From: CAYOMP01 sp964405075
GTDB taxonomy: Bacteria > Bacillota > Clostridia > Lachnospirales > Lachnospiraceae
Direction of reading: 5' to 3'
Assembly (NCBI GenBank): GCA_964405075.1
Contig: CAYOMP010000119.1
Coordinates: forward strand, 1 to 8,540
DNA: 8,540 nucleotides
Within the stretch, counting starts at the first letter, position 1; the number at the start of each line of letters is the position of its first letter. A program made the position numbers and the translations under genes. This document shows positions 1 to 6,264 of this stretch, one piece after another. Under the pieces are notes generated by a model. That model saw nothing but the letters and a program-made list of their open reading frames with translations, was not told the origin of the DNA and made no database searches.

Positions 1-1
1 T

Positions 2-964
2 GAATGGAAGAAAGATGCAAGTAAATTAGAAGATTTATTGAAATTCAAAGATGACAAGGCAGTTTTAGAAAAGTTAGTTTCAATTAAGAAAAACAACAAG
101 ATTGCTCTTAAGAAATACTTAATGGATACTCAGGGTATCGAAGTTGATGAAAATGCAGTATTTGATATTCAGATTAAACGTTTACATGAGTACAAACGTC
201 AGCAGATGAATGCTTTATACATTATTTACAAATACTTAGATATTAAAGCAGGAAACAAACCAGTTAGACCAATTACAATGATCTTTGGAGCAAAAGCTGC
301 ACCAGCTTATACAATTGCAAAAGATATTATTCACTTAATTATCTGCTTACAGGAATTAATCAACAACGATCCAGAAGTAAGCCCATACTTAAAGGTTGTT
401 ATGGTGGAAAACTACAATGTAACAAAAGCTGCTAAATTAATTCCAGCATGTGATATTTCAGAACAGATTTCTTTAGCATCAAAAGAAGCTTCAGGAACTG
501 GTAACATGAAATTTATGTTAAACGGTGCTGTTACACTTGGAACAGAAGATGGAGCCAACGTTGAAATTCATCAGTTAGTTGGTGATGATAACATCTACAT
601 TTTTGGTGAAAGAAGCCAGACTGTTATTGATCATTACAAAAATGCTGATTATGTATCAAAAGATTACTTCGAAAATGACGAGTTAATACACAAATTAGTA
701 GATTTCATCACAAGCAGAGAATTATTACTAATCGGTGAAAAAGAAAATCTTGTAAGATTACAGAACGAATTAATTAACAAAGACTGGTTTATGACATTAC
801 TTGATATTAAAGATTACATCAAGACAAAAGACCAGATTATTAAAGACTCATGTGATACTGAAAGCTGGAGTAAGAAGATGTTAGTAAATATTGCTAAAGC
901 AGGATTCTTCTCATCAGACAGAACTATTGAGCAGTACAATAATGATATTTGGAAATTAAAATAA
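2..964 (+). CDS. glgP: Glycogen/alpha-glucan phosphorylase, C-terminal part (5' end outside the window)
   Basis: This is the C-terminal part of a GT35 glycogen/maltodextrin phosphorylase, a cytoplasmic PLP enzyme that releases glucose-1-phosphate from alpha-1,4-glucans using phosphate. The reading frame is open from base 2, so the gene continues upstream of the window; the visible part is 320 residues, against a usual family length of about 800. Family hallmarks seen are IKRLHEYKRQQMNAL (from about base 173) and EASGTGNMKFMLNG (from 485). The lysine of the latter, at 509-511, is the expected Schiff-base lysine for PLP. GTEDGANVEI follows, and the end DRTIEQYNNDIW resembles the normal C-terminus, so the 3' end looks complete. 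The TTG at 38 is internal, not a start. No T-rich terminator directly follows; a hairpin begins 15 bp after the stop. The choice between glycogen and maltodextrin as substrate cannot be made from this fragment. Identity is very sure. Confidence 0.96.
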   Translation, partial: EWKKDASKLEDLLKFKDDKAVLEKLVSIKKNNKIALKKYLMDTQGIEVDENAVFDIQIKRLHEYKRQQMNALYIIYKYLDIKAGNKPVRPITMIFGAKAAPAYTIAKDIIHLIICLQELINNDPEVSPYLKVVMVENYNVTKAAKLIPACDISEQISLASKEASGTGNMKFMLNGAVTLGTEDGANVEIHQLVGDDNIYIFGERSQTVIDHYKNADYVSKDYFENDELIHKLVDFITSRELLLIGEKENLVRLQNELINKDWFMTLLDIKDYIKTKDQIIKDSCDTESWSKKMLVNIAKAGFFSSDRTIEQYNNDIWKLK

Positions 965-978
965 TTTAATATTAAGAG

Positions 979-1024
979 ACTTTGAGTAGGTTATGATTTG
1001 CTAATAATTATGACTTATCAAAGT
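979..1024 (+). repeat. Imperfect inverted repeat / RNA hairpin after glgP
   Basis: The left arm at 979-998 (starting ACTTTGA) pairs with the right arm at 1006-1024 (ending TCAAAGT) around a 7-nt loop. There are a few G-U wobbles and one bulged base. It lies 15 bp after the glgP stop and has no T-run on the + strand, so it is not a standard intrinsic terminator. It may protect the 3' end of the glgP mRNA; that role is inference. Confidence 0.5.
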
Positions 1025-1037
1025 AACACTAAAAGAA

Positions 1038-1082
1038 ACGATAACTTGAGGAATACGCAAAGCGTGTTTCTCAAGTTATTGT
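1038..1082. terminator. Long stem-loop between glgP and trxB, possible terminator
   Basis: The perfect arms ATAACTTGAG (1041-1050) and CTCAAGTTAT (1070-1079) extend inward with two G-U wobbles to a 3-nt AAA loop (1059-1061), giving an uninterrupted stem of at least 18 bp. Two or three more outer pairs reach 1038 and 1082. This is by far the most stable structure in the spacer and probably marks the glgP transcript end. The + strand lacks a clean T-run after the stem (it reads GTAATATAG). On the minus strand the stem is followed by a T-richer stretch (TTTCTTTTAG), so it could also stop antisense transcription. The stem-loop itself is certain; its function is inferred. Confidence 0.6.
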
Positions 1083-1095
1083 AATATAGTTACAG

Positions 1096-1191
1096 AAAAA
1101 AATCTTTCTATATGTTAACATTATATATGATGTATAATGATTCTTAGTATAAATCATCAAAGTAACGTTAACAATATAGGAAGATTTTTTT
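1096..1191. repeat. Large inverted repeat (24-25 nt arms) flanking a 47-bp spacer, upstream of trxB
   Basis: The left arm 1096-1119 (seven A, then TCTTTCTATAT, then GTTAAC) is the reverse complement of the right arm 1167-1191 (GTTAAC, then AATATAGGAAGA, then seven T), apart from one extra base and one wobble position. The 47-bp spacer holds TATAAT at 1133-1138 and a smaller inverted repeat ATGATT/AATCAT (1137-1142/1152-1157). The right arm ends in T7, just 3 bp before the trxB Shine-Dalgarno sequence. If the whole element is transcribed from glgP, the T7 after a long stem could terminate or attenuate. If transcription begins inside the spacer, only the right arm is in the trxB leader. Confidence 0.7.
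1131..1138 (+). promoter_or_regulatory. Candidate -10 element for trxB
   Basis: A perfect TATAAT (1133-1138) preceded directly by TG lies 70 bp upstream of the trxB start. No convincing -35 hexamer sits 16-18 bp upstream; the best TTGACA-like match, TTAACA at 1115-1120, is only 12 bp away. The spacer region is A/T-rich, so a chance match is possible. Confidence 0.35.
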
Positions 1192-1208
1192 GATAGGAGA
1201 GAAAGAAT

Positions 1209-2111
1209 ATGTATGATGTGATTATTGTGGGAGCAGGTCCGGCAGGACTTACAGCAGCTATTTATGCCAAAAGAGCCATGTTAAACGTGTTAGTCATTGA
1301 AAAGAGCTATATGGGTGGTGGACAAGTTCTAAACACCTATGAAGTGGATAATTATCCTGGCTTAAAAGGTATTAGTGGATTTGATTTAGGAAATAAATTT
1401 CAGGAACATGCAAAAGAATTAGGTGTAGATATTATTGAAGCTGATGTGGTAGACATTGTTGATAAGGGCAAAATTAAAGAAATAATTACGGAAGAAAAGA
1501 CTTATGAAGCAAGAAGTGTAATTATATCAACAGGGGCCAGTCACAGGAAGCTTAACGTACCAGGAGAAGAAGAACTGACAGGAATGGGCGTGTCATACTG
1601 TGCAACATGTGATGGGGCATTTTTTAAGGATAAAACAACTGTAGTAGTTGGTGGTGGCGACGTGGCGGTGGAAGACGCCATATTCCTATCCAGAATGTGT
1701 AAAAAGGTATATTTAGTTCATAGAAGAGACGAATTAAGGGCAGCAAAGATGTTACAGGATACATTACTAGGTAAAGATAATATTGAGGTAGTCTGGGATA
1801 GTGTAGTAGAAAAAATAAATGGAGAGGCTCAAGTTGAAAGTATTAGTATTAAGAATGTTAAAACCAATGAGCAAAAGGTAATAATGACAGATGGTGTATT
1901 TGTGGCTATTGGCATGACACCAAATAATGATATTGTGGAAAAACTTGTAGAGGTAGATAAAAACGGGTGGATAATTGCAGGAGAAGATTGTAAAACCAGT
2001 AAAGAAGGTTTTTGGGCAATAGGAGATGTCAGAACAAAAGCATTACGACAGATAATAACTGCAGCAGCAGATGGTGCAAATGCAATTACATCTATTCAGA
2101 ACTATTTATGA
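1209..2111 (+). CDS. trxB: Thioredoxin reductase (NADPH-type, CATC active site)
   Basis: This is a 300-residue low-molecular-weight thioredoxin reductase, a cytoplasmic FAD enzyme that passes electrons from NAD(P)H to thioredoxin. The N-terminal FAD-binding GAGPAG is at residues 8-13, the redox-active CATC at 131-134, the dinucleotide-binding GGGD at 148-151, and the basic HRRDELRA at 171-178 is typical for NADPH binding. The C-terminal FAD-contacting IGDVRTKALRQ is at 271-281. Length and domain order are normal for the family. The second glycine-rich motif reads GGGDVAVEDA where GGGDSAVEEA is usual, a mild substitution. The ATG at 1209 is supported by AGGAG at 1195-1199 with a 9-nt spacing. 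No thioredoxin gene is adjacent. It appears to be a single-gene unit behind a strongly structured spacer. A ferredoxin- or flavin-dependent variant is less likely because the HRR motif is intact. Confidence 0.96.
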   Translation: MYDVIIVGAGPAGLTAAIYAKRAMLNVLVIEKSYMGGGQVLNTYEVDNYPGLKGISGFDLGNKFQEHAKELGVDIIEADVVDIVDKGKIKEIITEEKTYEARSVIISTGASHRKLNVPGEEELTGMGVSYCATCDGAFFKDKTTVVVGGGDVAVEDAIFLSRMCKKVYLVHRRDELRAAKMLQDTLLGKDNIEVVWDSVVEKINGEAQVESISIKNVKTNEQKVIMTDGVFVAIGMTPNNDIVEKLVEVDKNGWIIAGEDCKTSKEGFWAIGDVRTKALRQIITAAADGANAITSIQNYL

Positions 2112-2281
2112 TTTAGCACATAGCCCCATGATTTTGGCTATAAGATGGGTTGAAAAAATAATTTATTTATTCAATTTAATAATAAGCGGACAGGGGAAAA
2201 AAGTGTATATAATAAGTGATAGAATAGCTTGTATTAAAATTAAAACATTGGGAAAAAGCTTGACAAAATATTAACTATGCA

Positions 2282-2424
2282 TTTTGCACAAATATGAAGA
2301 AAAATAGAAAAAGTACTTGCAAAATGTCAAAAAAAGTTTTCCACATTAAAAAATAAAAAAAGTATGAAAAAATCTAGTTATACACCAAGTTATCCACATT
2401 ATCCACAAAAAGTTATGTGAACAA
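2282..2424 (+). promoter_or_regulatory. Cluster of DnaA-box-like 9-mers
   Basis: Two perfect TTATCCACA boxes abut without a spacer at 2390-2398 and 2399-2407. Around them in the same orientation are TTTTGCACA (2282-2290), TTTTCCACA (2337-2345) and TTATACACC (2378-2386, one mismatch). On the opposite strand is TTGTTCACA (2416-2424, one mismatch). A further reverse-strand TTTTACACA lies at 2557-2565. A 7-bp inverted repeat, GTATGAA (2362-2368) and TTCATAC (2437-2443), brackets the core. The consensus TTWTNCACA is the established binding site of the replication initiator DnaA. The number, orientation and tandem packing suggest real DnaA binding, as a regulatory or titrating site or an origin-like element. 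No dnaA or dnaN gene is in the window. Confidence 0.6.
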
Positions 2425-2619
2425 GTAGGGGAAAACTTCATACCAAAGAGAACGAATGTTTTGTAAAAGTCGTAAAAAATGTCAATTTCTAAAAAAAATC
2501 TAAAAAACATATTGACTTTTTTATCGTCAAAAAATGAGTAGGAATTACTGTGAAATTGTGTAAAAAAATTAAAAAATTATAAAAAATAACGGAAAAATAT
2601 AAATATAATAAGAAAAGTA

Positions 2620-2647
2620 TTGCAAAAATTACACTATTTGATATAAT
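2620..2647 (+). promoter_or_regulatory. hpf promoter (extended -10)
   Basis: TTGCAA (2620-2625) and a perfect TATAAT (2642-2647) are 16 bp apart, and TG at 2639-2640 makes an extended -10 (TGnTATAAT). The transcript would start near 2654 and carry a leader of about 54 nt. This fits the vegetative sigma-A pattern; a sigma-B or sigma-H type element, often used for hpf elsewhere, is not evident. Confidence 0.7.
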
Positions 2648-2658
2648 TAATATACGAT

Positions 2659-2675
2659 ATTACTTGGGAAGTAAT
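2659..2675 (+). other. Short hairpin in the hpf leader
   Basis: ATTACTT (2659-2665) and AAGTAAT (2669-2675) form a perfect 7-bp stem with a GGG loop, starting about 5 nt after the predicted transcription start and ending 16 nt before the Shine-Dalgarno sequence. It could stabilise the 5' end of the mRNA; this role is inferred. Confidence 0.4.
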
Positions 2676-2707
2676 TATTGTAATAAACGATAAAGGAGTT
2701 GGACATC

Positions 2708-3235
2708 ATGCGTTATACAATTAGTGGAAAGAATATTGATGTGACTGAGGGTTTAAAGAGTGCTATTGAGGATAAGTTGGGGAAACTAGAAAAGTATTTT
2801 ACTCCTGATACAGAAGTTATAGTGACTTTAAGTGTCGAAAAAGAAAGACAGAAGATAGAAGTAACTATACCAATGAAAGGAAATATTATTCGTTCAGAAC
2901 AGGTTAGTAGCGATATGTATGTTTCAATTGATTTGGTAGAAGAAGTAATCGAAAGACAGCTTAAGAAATACAAAAACAAGATTGTAGATAAAAAGCACGG
3001 TGAATCAAACTTCAAACAGGAATTTGTAGATAAAGAATTTGAAGATGATGAAGAAGTATCAATTATTCGTACTAAGAAATTTGGAATTAAACCAATGTAT
3101 CCAGAAGATGCTTGTGTTCAGATGGAATTGTTAGGACACAACTTCTTTGTATTTAGAAATGCGGAAACTGATGAGGTTTGTGTTGTATATAAGAGAAAAG
3201 GCAATACATACGGTTTGATTGAACCAGAGTGTTAA
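2708..3235 (+). CDS. hpf: Ribosome hibernation promoting factor, long form
   Basis: This is a 175-residue long-form HPF (RaiA/YfiA/YvyD family), a cytoplasmic protein that binds the small ribosomal subunit in slow growth or stress and drives 70S pairing into inactive 100S dimers. The N-terminal ribosome-binding domain (about 1-95) opens with MRYTISGKNIDVTEGLKSAI and ends in a basic helix near ERQLKKYKNKIVDKK. An acidic, charged linker (about 96-117) precedes the C-terminal dimerisation domain (about 118-174, from IIRTKKFGIKPMYPEDA to GNTYGLIEPE). Long forms are usually about 175-190 residues. I choose ATG 2708 over the in-frame TTG at 2699 because AAAGGAG (2692-2698) is 9 nt upstream and the family start is MRYTISGKN. 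It has its own promoter and a strong terminator, so it is separately expressed although hpf next to secA is a conserved order in Firmicutes. Confidence 0.96.
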   Translation: MRYTISGKNIDVTEGLKSAIEDKLGKLEKYFTPDTEVIVTLSVEKERQKIEVTIPMKGNIIRSEQVSSDMYVSIDLVEEVIERQLKKYKNKIVDKKHGESNFKQEFVDKEFEDDEEVSIIRTKKFGIKPMYPEDACVQMELLGHNFFVFRNAETDEVCVVYKRKGNTYGLIEPEC

Positions 3236-3251
3236 GCGTTAAGTAAATAGT

Positions 3252-3301
3252 AGAGTTCTCACTTTAGTGATGATATGTCAGTAGAGTGAGAACTCTTTTT
3301 T
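3252..3301 (+). terminator. Intrinsic terminator of hpf
   Basis: AGAGTTCTCACT (3252-3263) pairs perfectly with AGTGAGAACTCT (3285-3296). The stem continues inward (TTA/TAG with one wobble, then TGA/TCA past a G-G mismatch) to a 7-nt loop. A run of six T (3296-3301) follows at once. It begins 17 bp after the hpf stop. This is a textbook rho-independent terminator on the + strand. Confidence 0.93.
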
Positions 3302-3470
3302 ACGCGAGCAACGAGGAGAAAATTATGTTTACATAGTTTTGCGATGAGCGCCGCGATAATTTGATAAACTCAAAAAGTGTGTTTATCATAATTTGCTGTT
3401 AACAAAATGTAAATAAATTGTATACATTGCTCAAGTTTACTAATTTAAGTTGAATTAGAAATGGTAAAGT
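3302..3470. other. Spacer upstream of the secA promoter, with a GC-richer patch and a hairpin
   Basis: No gene is visible. The start of the stretch is GC-richer than its surroundings (ACGCGAGCAACGAGGAG at 3302-3318; GCGATGAGCGCCGCG at 3342-3356) and looks unlike the flanking A/T sequence. A perfect 7-bp inverted repeat, GATAAAC (3363-3369) and GTTTATC (3381-3387), follows and has no T-run. GTTAAC, the palindrome that also sits in both arms of the repeat before trxB, occurs again at 3398-3403, but it is short enough to be chance. Confidence 0.4.
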
Positions 3471-3478
3471 GTTACAAT
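3450..3478 (+). promoter_or_regulatory. secA promoter (extended -10)
   Basis: TTGAAT (3450-3455), a 17-bp spacer and TACAAT (3473-3478) form a good sigma-A promoter. TG at 3470-3471 gives the extended form TGnTACAAT. The predicted start near 3485 leaves a leader of about 55 nt. Together with the hpf terminator this makes secA transcriptionally independent of hpf. Confidence 0.65.
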
Positions 3479-3539
3479 ATCATACAAGGCTTAAAAATTA
3501 GGCAATCTTATAGAAATATGTATATTAGGAGTATATAAC

Positions 3540-6101
3540 ATGGGATTCATAGAAAAGATATTTGGAACTCATAGTGAGAGAGAGTTAAAGCTAGTTTATC
3601 CAATCGTTGATAAGATTGAAGCTTTACGACCAACTATGCAGGCTCTTACAGATGAACAGTTAAGAGATAAGACAAAAGAGTTTAAAAAGAGAGTAGCAGA
3701 TGGGGAAAGTCTCGATAGCATTTTACCAGAAGCTTATGCAACAGTTCGTGAGGCTGGTAAAAGAGTGCTGAATATGGAACATTATAGAGTTCAGCTTATT
3801 GGTGGTGTTATTTTACATCAGGGACGTATTGCTGAAATGAGAACTGGTGAAGGTAAAACATTAGTATCTACTTTACCGGCATATTTAAATGCACTTTCAG
3901 GAAAAGGTGTACATGTTGTTACTGTAAATGATTACCTTGCAAAGCGTGATGCTGAATGGATGGGGCAGATTCACGAGTTTCTTGGATTAAAAGTCGGTGT
4001 TGTTCTTAATTCAATGAATAACGATGAAAGAAGAGAAGCATATGCATGTGATATCACATATGTAACAAATAATGAATTAGGCTTTGATTATCTTAGAGAT
4101 AATATGGTTATTTATAAAGAGCAACTTGTTATGAGAGATCTTAACTATGCTATCATCGATGAAGTTGACTCTGTATTAATTGATGAAGCTAGAACTCCAC
4201 TTATCATTTCAGGACAGAGTGGTAAATCTACAAAGTTGTATGAGGCATGTGATATTTTAGCTAGACAGTTAAAACGTGGAGAAGCCAGTGCAGAGTTTTC
4301 AAAAATGGCTGCAATTATGGGCGAAGAAATTGAAGAAACAGGAGACTTTATCGTAAATGAAAAGGATAAAGTTGTTAACCTTACAGAAGAAGGTGTTCAT
4401 AAGGTTGAAAAGTTCTTTAATATAGAGAATTTGGCAGATCCGGAAAATCTTGAAATCCAGCATAATATTATTTTGGCATTAAGAGCTCATAATCTTATGT
4501 TTAAGGATCAGGATTATGTAGTGAAGGATGATCAGGTACTTATCGTAGATGAGTTTACAGGTCGTATAATGCCGGGTAGAAGATACTCAGATGGTTTACA
4601 TCAGGCTATTGAAGCTAAAGAGCATGTAAAAGTAAAACGTGAGAGTAAGACATTAGCTAATATTACATTCCAGAATTTCTTTAATAAGTACGCAAAAAAA
4701 GCTGGTATGACAGGTACAGCACTTACAGAAGAAAAAGAATTTAGAGATATTTATGGAATGGACGTTATTGAAATCCCAACTAACAGACCTGTTATTAGAG
4801 AGGATAAGCATGATGCTGTTTACAAAACTAAAAAAGAAAAGTACCATGCAGTAGTTGAGGAAGTAAAGGCAGCATATGCCATTGGACAACCTGTACTTGT
4901 TGGTACTATTACAATTGAAACATCAGAAATTATCAGTAATCTTCTTAGAAAAGAAGGAATACCACATAAAGTACTTAACGCTAAATTTCACGAGTTAGAA
5001 GCTGAAATTGTAGCAGAAGCAGGTAGACATAAAGCTGTAACGATTGCAACTAACATGGCAGGTCGTGGTACAGATATTAAGTTAGATGATGAAGCAAAGG
5101 CTGCAGGTGGTCTTAAGATTATTGGTACAGAAAGACACGAATCAAGACGTATTGACAATCAGTTAAGAGGTCGTGCAGGTCGACAGGGCGATCCAGGTGA
5201 ATCAAGATTCTACATTTCATTAGAAGATGATTTAATGAGACTATTTGGTTCTGAAAGATTAATGGATATGTTTAACACATTAGGTGTTCCTGAAAATGAA
5301 CAGATTGAACACAAGATGTTGTCAAGTGCAATTGAAAAAGCACAGATGAAGATAGAAGGAAATAACTTCGGTATTAGAAAGAATTTATTAGAATATGATC
5401 AGGTTATGAATGATCAGCGTGAGATTATTTATGCTGAAAGAAGACGTGTTCTTAACGGAGAGAGTATGCGTGAAGTTATCTATAAGATGATTACTGATAT
5501 TGTTGAAAATACAGTAGATATGGTAATCGGAGAAGATAACTTGAGTGAAAATTGGGATCTTCAGGAATTGAATTCATTATTGTTGCCAATTATGCCGATT
5601 AAAGAAATAAAATATGAAGCAGTCAAAGACTTAAAGAAGAATGAATTAAAACATAAGTTAAAAGAAGAAGCAGTTAAACTATACGAAGCAAAAGAAGCAG
5701 AATTCCCGGAAGCAGAAGCTTTGAGAGAAATTGAACGAGTTATTTTACTTAAGGTAATTGATAAGAAGTGGATGGATCATATTGATGATATGGATCAGCT
5801 TCGTCAGGGTATTGGCTTGCAGGCTTATGGTCAGAGAGACCCATTGGTTGAATACAAAATGAGCGGTTTTGATATGTTTGATGAAATGACAGCGGGTATT
5901 CAAGAAGATACAGTTCGTTTATTAATGCATGTTAGAATTGAGCAAAAGGTAGAAAGAGAGCAGGTTGCCAAAGTTACAGGAACTAATAAGGATGATTCTG
6001 TTCAAAAGGGACCAGTTAAAAAGGATGCAAAGGTTTATCCAAACGATCCATGTCCATGCGGAAGTGGTAAGAAATATAAACAGTGTTGTGGTAGAGCATA
6101 G
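3540..6101 (+). CDS. secA: Protein translocase ATPase SecA
   Basis: This is a complete 853-residue SecA, the ATPase motor that pushes preproteins through SecYEG at the cytoplasmic face of the membrane. Walker A GEGKT is at residues 104-107 (G103 precedes it), and the DEAD-type DEVD at 207-210 is followed by DEARTPLIISG. The preprotein cross-linking domain follows (about 220-370), then GMTGTA, and the second motor domain carries TNMAGRGTDIKL (M506 to D512) and QLRGRAGRQGDPG. The scaffold and wing region ends with QRDPLVEYKMSGFDMF. The C-terminus has the zinc-binding SEC-C motif CxCx8CC (C838, C840, C849, C850), the site linked to phospholipid and SecB-like contacts in other species. The ATG at 3540 is preceded by AGGAG (3527-3531) with 8 nt spacing. 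Length is typical. It looks like the housekeeping SecA1, not an accessory SecA2, because the SEC-C tail and full length are present and prfB follows. Confidence 0.98.
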   Translation: MGFIEKIFGTHSERELKLVYPIVDKIEALRPTMQALTDEQLRDKTKEFKKRVADGESLDSILPEAYATVREAGKRVLNMEHYRVQLIGGVILHQGRIAEMRTGEGKTLVSTLPAYLNALSGKGVHVVTVNDYLAKRDAEWMGQIHEFLGLKVGVVLNSMNNDERREAYACDITYVTNNELGFDYLRDNMVIYKEQLVMRDLNYAIIDEVDSVLIDEARTPLIISGQSGKSTKLYEACDILARQLKRGEASAEFSKMAAIMGEEIEETGDFIVNEKDKVVNLTEEGVHKVEKFFNIENLADPENLEIQHNIILALRAHNLMFKDQDYVVKDDQVLIVDEFTGRIMPGRRYSDGLHQAIEAKEHVKVKRESKTLANITFQNFFNKYAKKAGMTGTALTEEKEFRDIYGMDVIEIPTNRPVIREDKHDAVYKTKKEKYHAVVEEVKAAYAIGQPVLVGTITIETSEIISNLLRKEGIPHKVLNAKFHELEAEIVAEAGRHKAVTIATNMAGRGTDIKLDDEAKAAGGLKIIGTERHESRRIDNQLRGRAGRQGDPGESRFYISLEDDLMRLFGSERLMDMFNTLGVPENEQIEHKMLSSAIEKAQMKIEGNNFGIRKNLLEYDQVMNDQREIIYAERRRVLNGESMREVIYKMITDIVENTVDMVIGEDNLSENWDLQELNSLLLPIMPIKEIKYEAVKDLKKNELKHKLKEEAVKLYEAKEAEFPEAEALREIERVILLKVIDKKWMDHIDDMDQLRQGIGLQAYGQRDPLVEYKMSGFDMFDEMTAGIQEDTVRLLMHVRIEQKVEREQVAKVTGTNKDDSVQKGPVKKDAKVYPNDPCPCGSGKKYKQCCGRA

Positions 6102-6177
6102 ACATTTAAGAAAAATCATTAACAGTATTAGAATAAGTAGTGAAGTGGATTATACATATCTGCTTTAGAAAAATAAT

Positions 6178-6214
6178 GCCACATTTACAAGCAAAATATG
6201 TTTGTGAATGTGGC
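6178..6214. other. Strong hairpin between secA and prfB
   Basis: GCCACATTTACAA (6178-6190) pairs with TTGTGAATGTGGC (6202-6214) over 13 bp with one wobble, around an 11-nt A/T loop. It is the likely 3' structure of the secA mRNA. On the + strand five A follow, so it lacks a normal T-run; on the minus strand the stem is followed by ATTATTTTTC, so the terminator-like polarity points the other way. Its right arm contains the candidate prfB -35 element. Confidence 0.6.
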
Positions 6215-6230
6215 AAAAATGTTGTATTAT
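6202..6230 (+). promoter_or_regulatory. Candidate prfB-cheW promoter
   Basis: TTGTGA (6202-6207) lies exactly 17 bp before TATTAT (6225-6230), giving a start near 6237 and a leader of about 28 nt before the RF2 start. The -35 matches TTGACA in four of six positions and is embedded in the hairpin arm. The hairpin would then be upstream of the new transcript. Read-through from secA is an alternative source of prfB mRNA. Confidence 0.4.
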
Positions 6231-6264
6231 ATAGATGATTAATTTAGTAGAGAAAGAAGGGTCA

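Larger units (their letters stand above)
2112..2698. other. 587-bp gene-free, extremely A/T-rich region between trxB and hpf
   Basis: I see no supportable coding sequence here; the one short open frame that runs in from inside trxB lacks a ribosome binding site and family features. A 6-bp hairpin (ATAGCC/GGCTAT, 2120-2141) lies just after the trxB stop but lacks a T-run. Isolated promoter-like hexamers occur (TTGACA at 2260-2265, TATAAT at 2208-2213, TTGACT at 2512-2517), none with a good partner. The notable content is the DnaA-box-like cluster (2282-2424), the A/T stretch at about 2560-2615 and the hpf promoter at the end. A small RNA cannot be excluded. Confidence 0.7.

Noticed and set aside
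2071..2274. Open frame of 67 codons overlapping the end of trxB and running into the spacer
   Set aside because: It starts inside trxB in another frame, has no Shine-Dalgarno sequence and shows no family features.
2260..2288. TTGACA at 2260-2265 as a promoter upstream of the DnaA-box cluster
   Set aside because: No acceptable -10 hexamer is found 15-18 bp downstream.
2512..2540. TTGACT at 2512-2517 as an additional hpf promoter, with a small TTGAC/GTCAA inverted repeat
   Set aside because: No convincing -10 at the right distance; the 5-bp repeat in an A/T tract is likely chance.
3518..3538. Six-codon open frame (ATG TAT ATT AGG AGT ATA TAA) ending 1 nt before the secA start
   Set aside because: It contains the secA Shine-Dalgarno sequence itself and has no ribosome binding site of its own; a SecM-like arrest peptide would be longer. 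Probably chance.
3236..3539. Possible mobile element or attachment site between hpf and secA
   Set aside because: No transposase, no terminal repeats with target duplications, and the conserved hpf-secA order is undisturbed.
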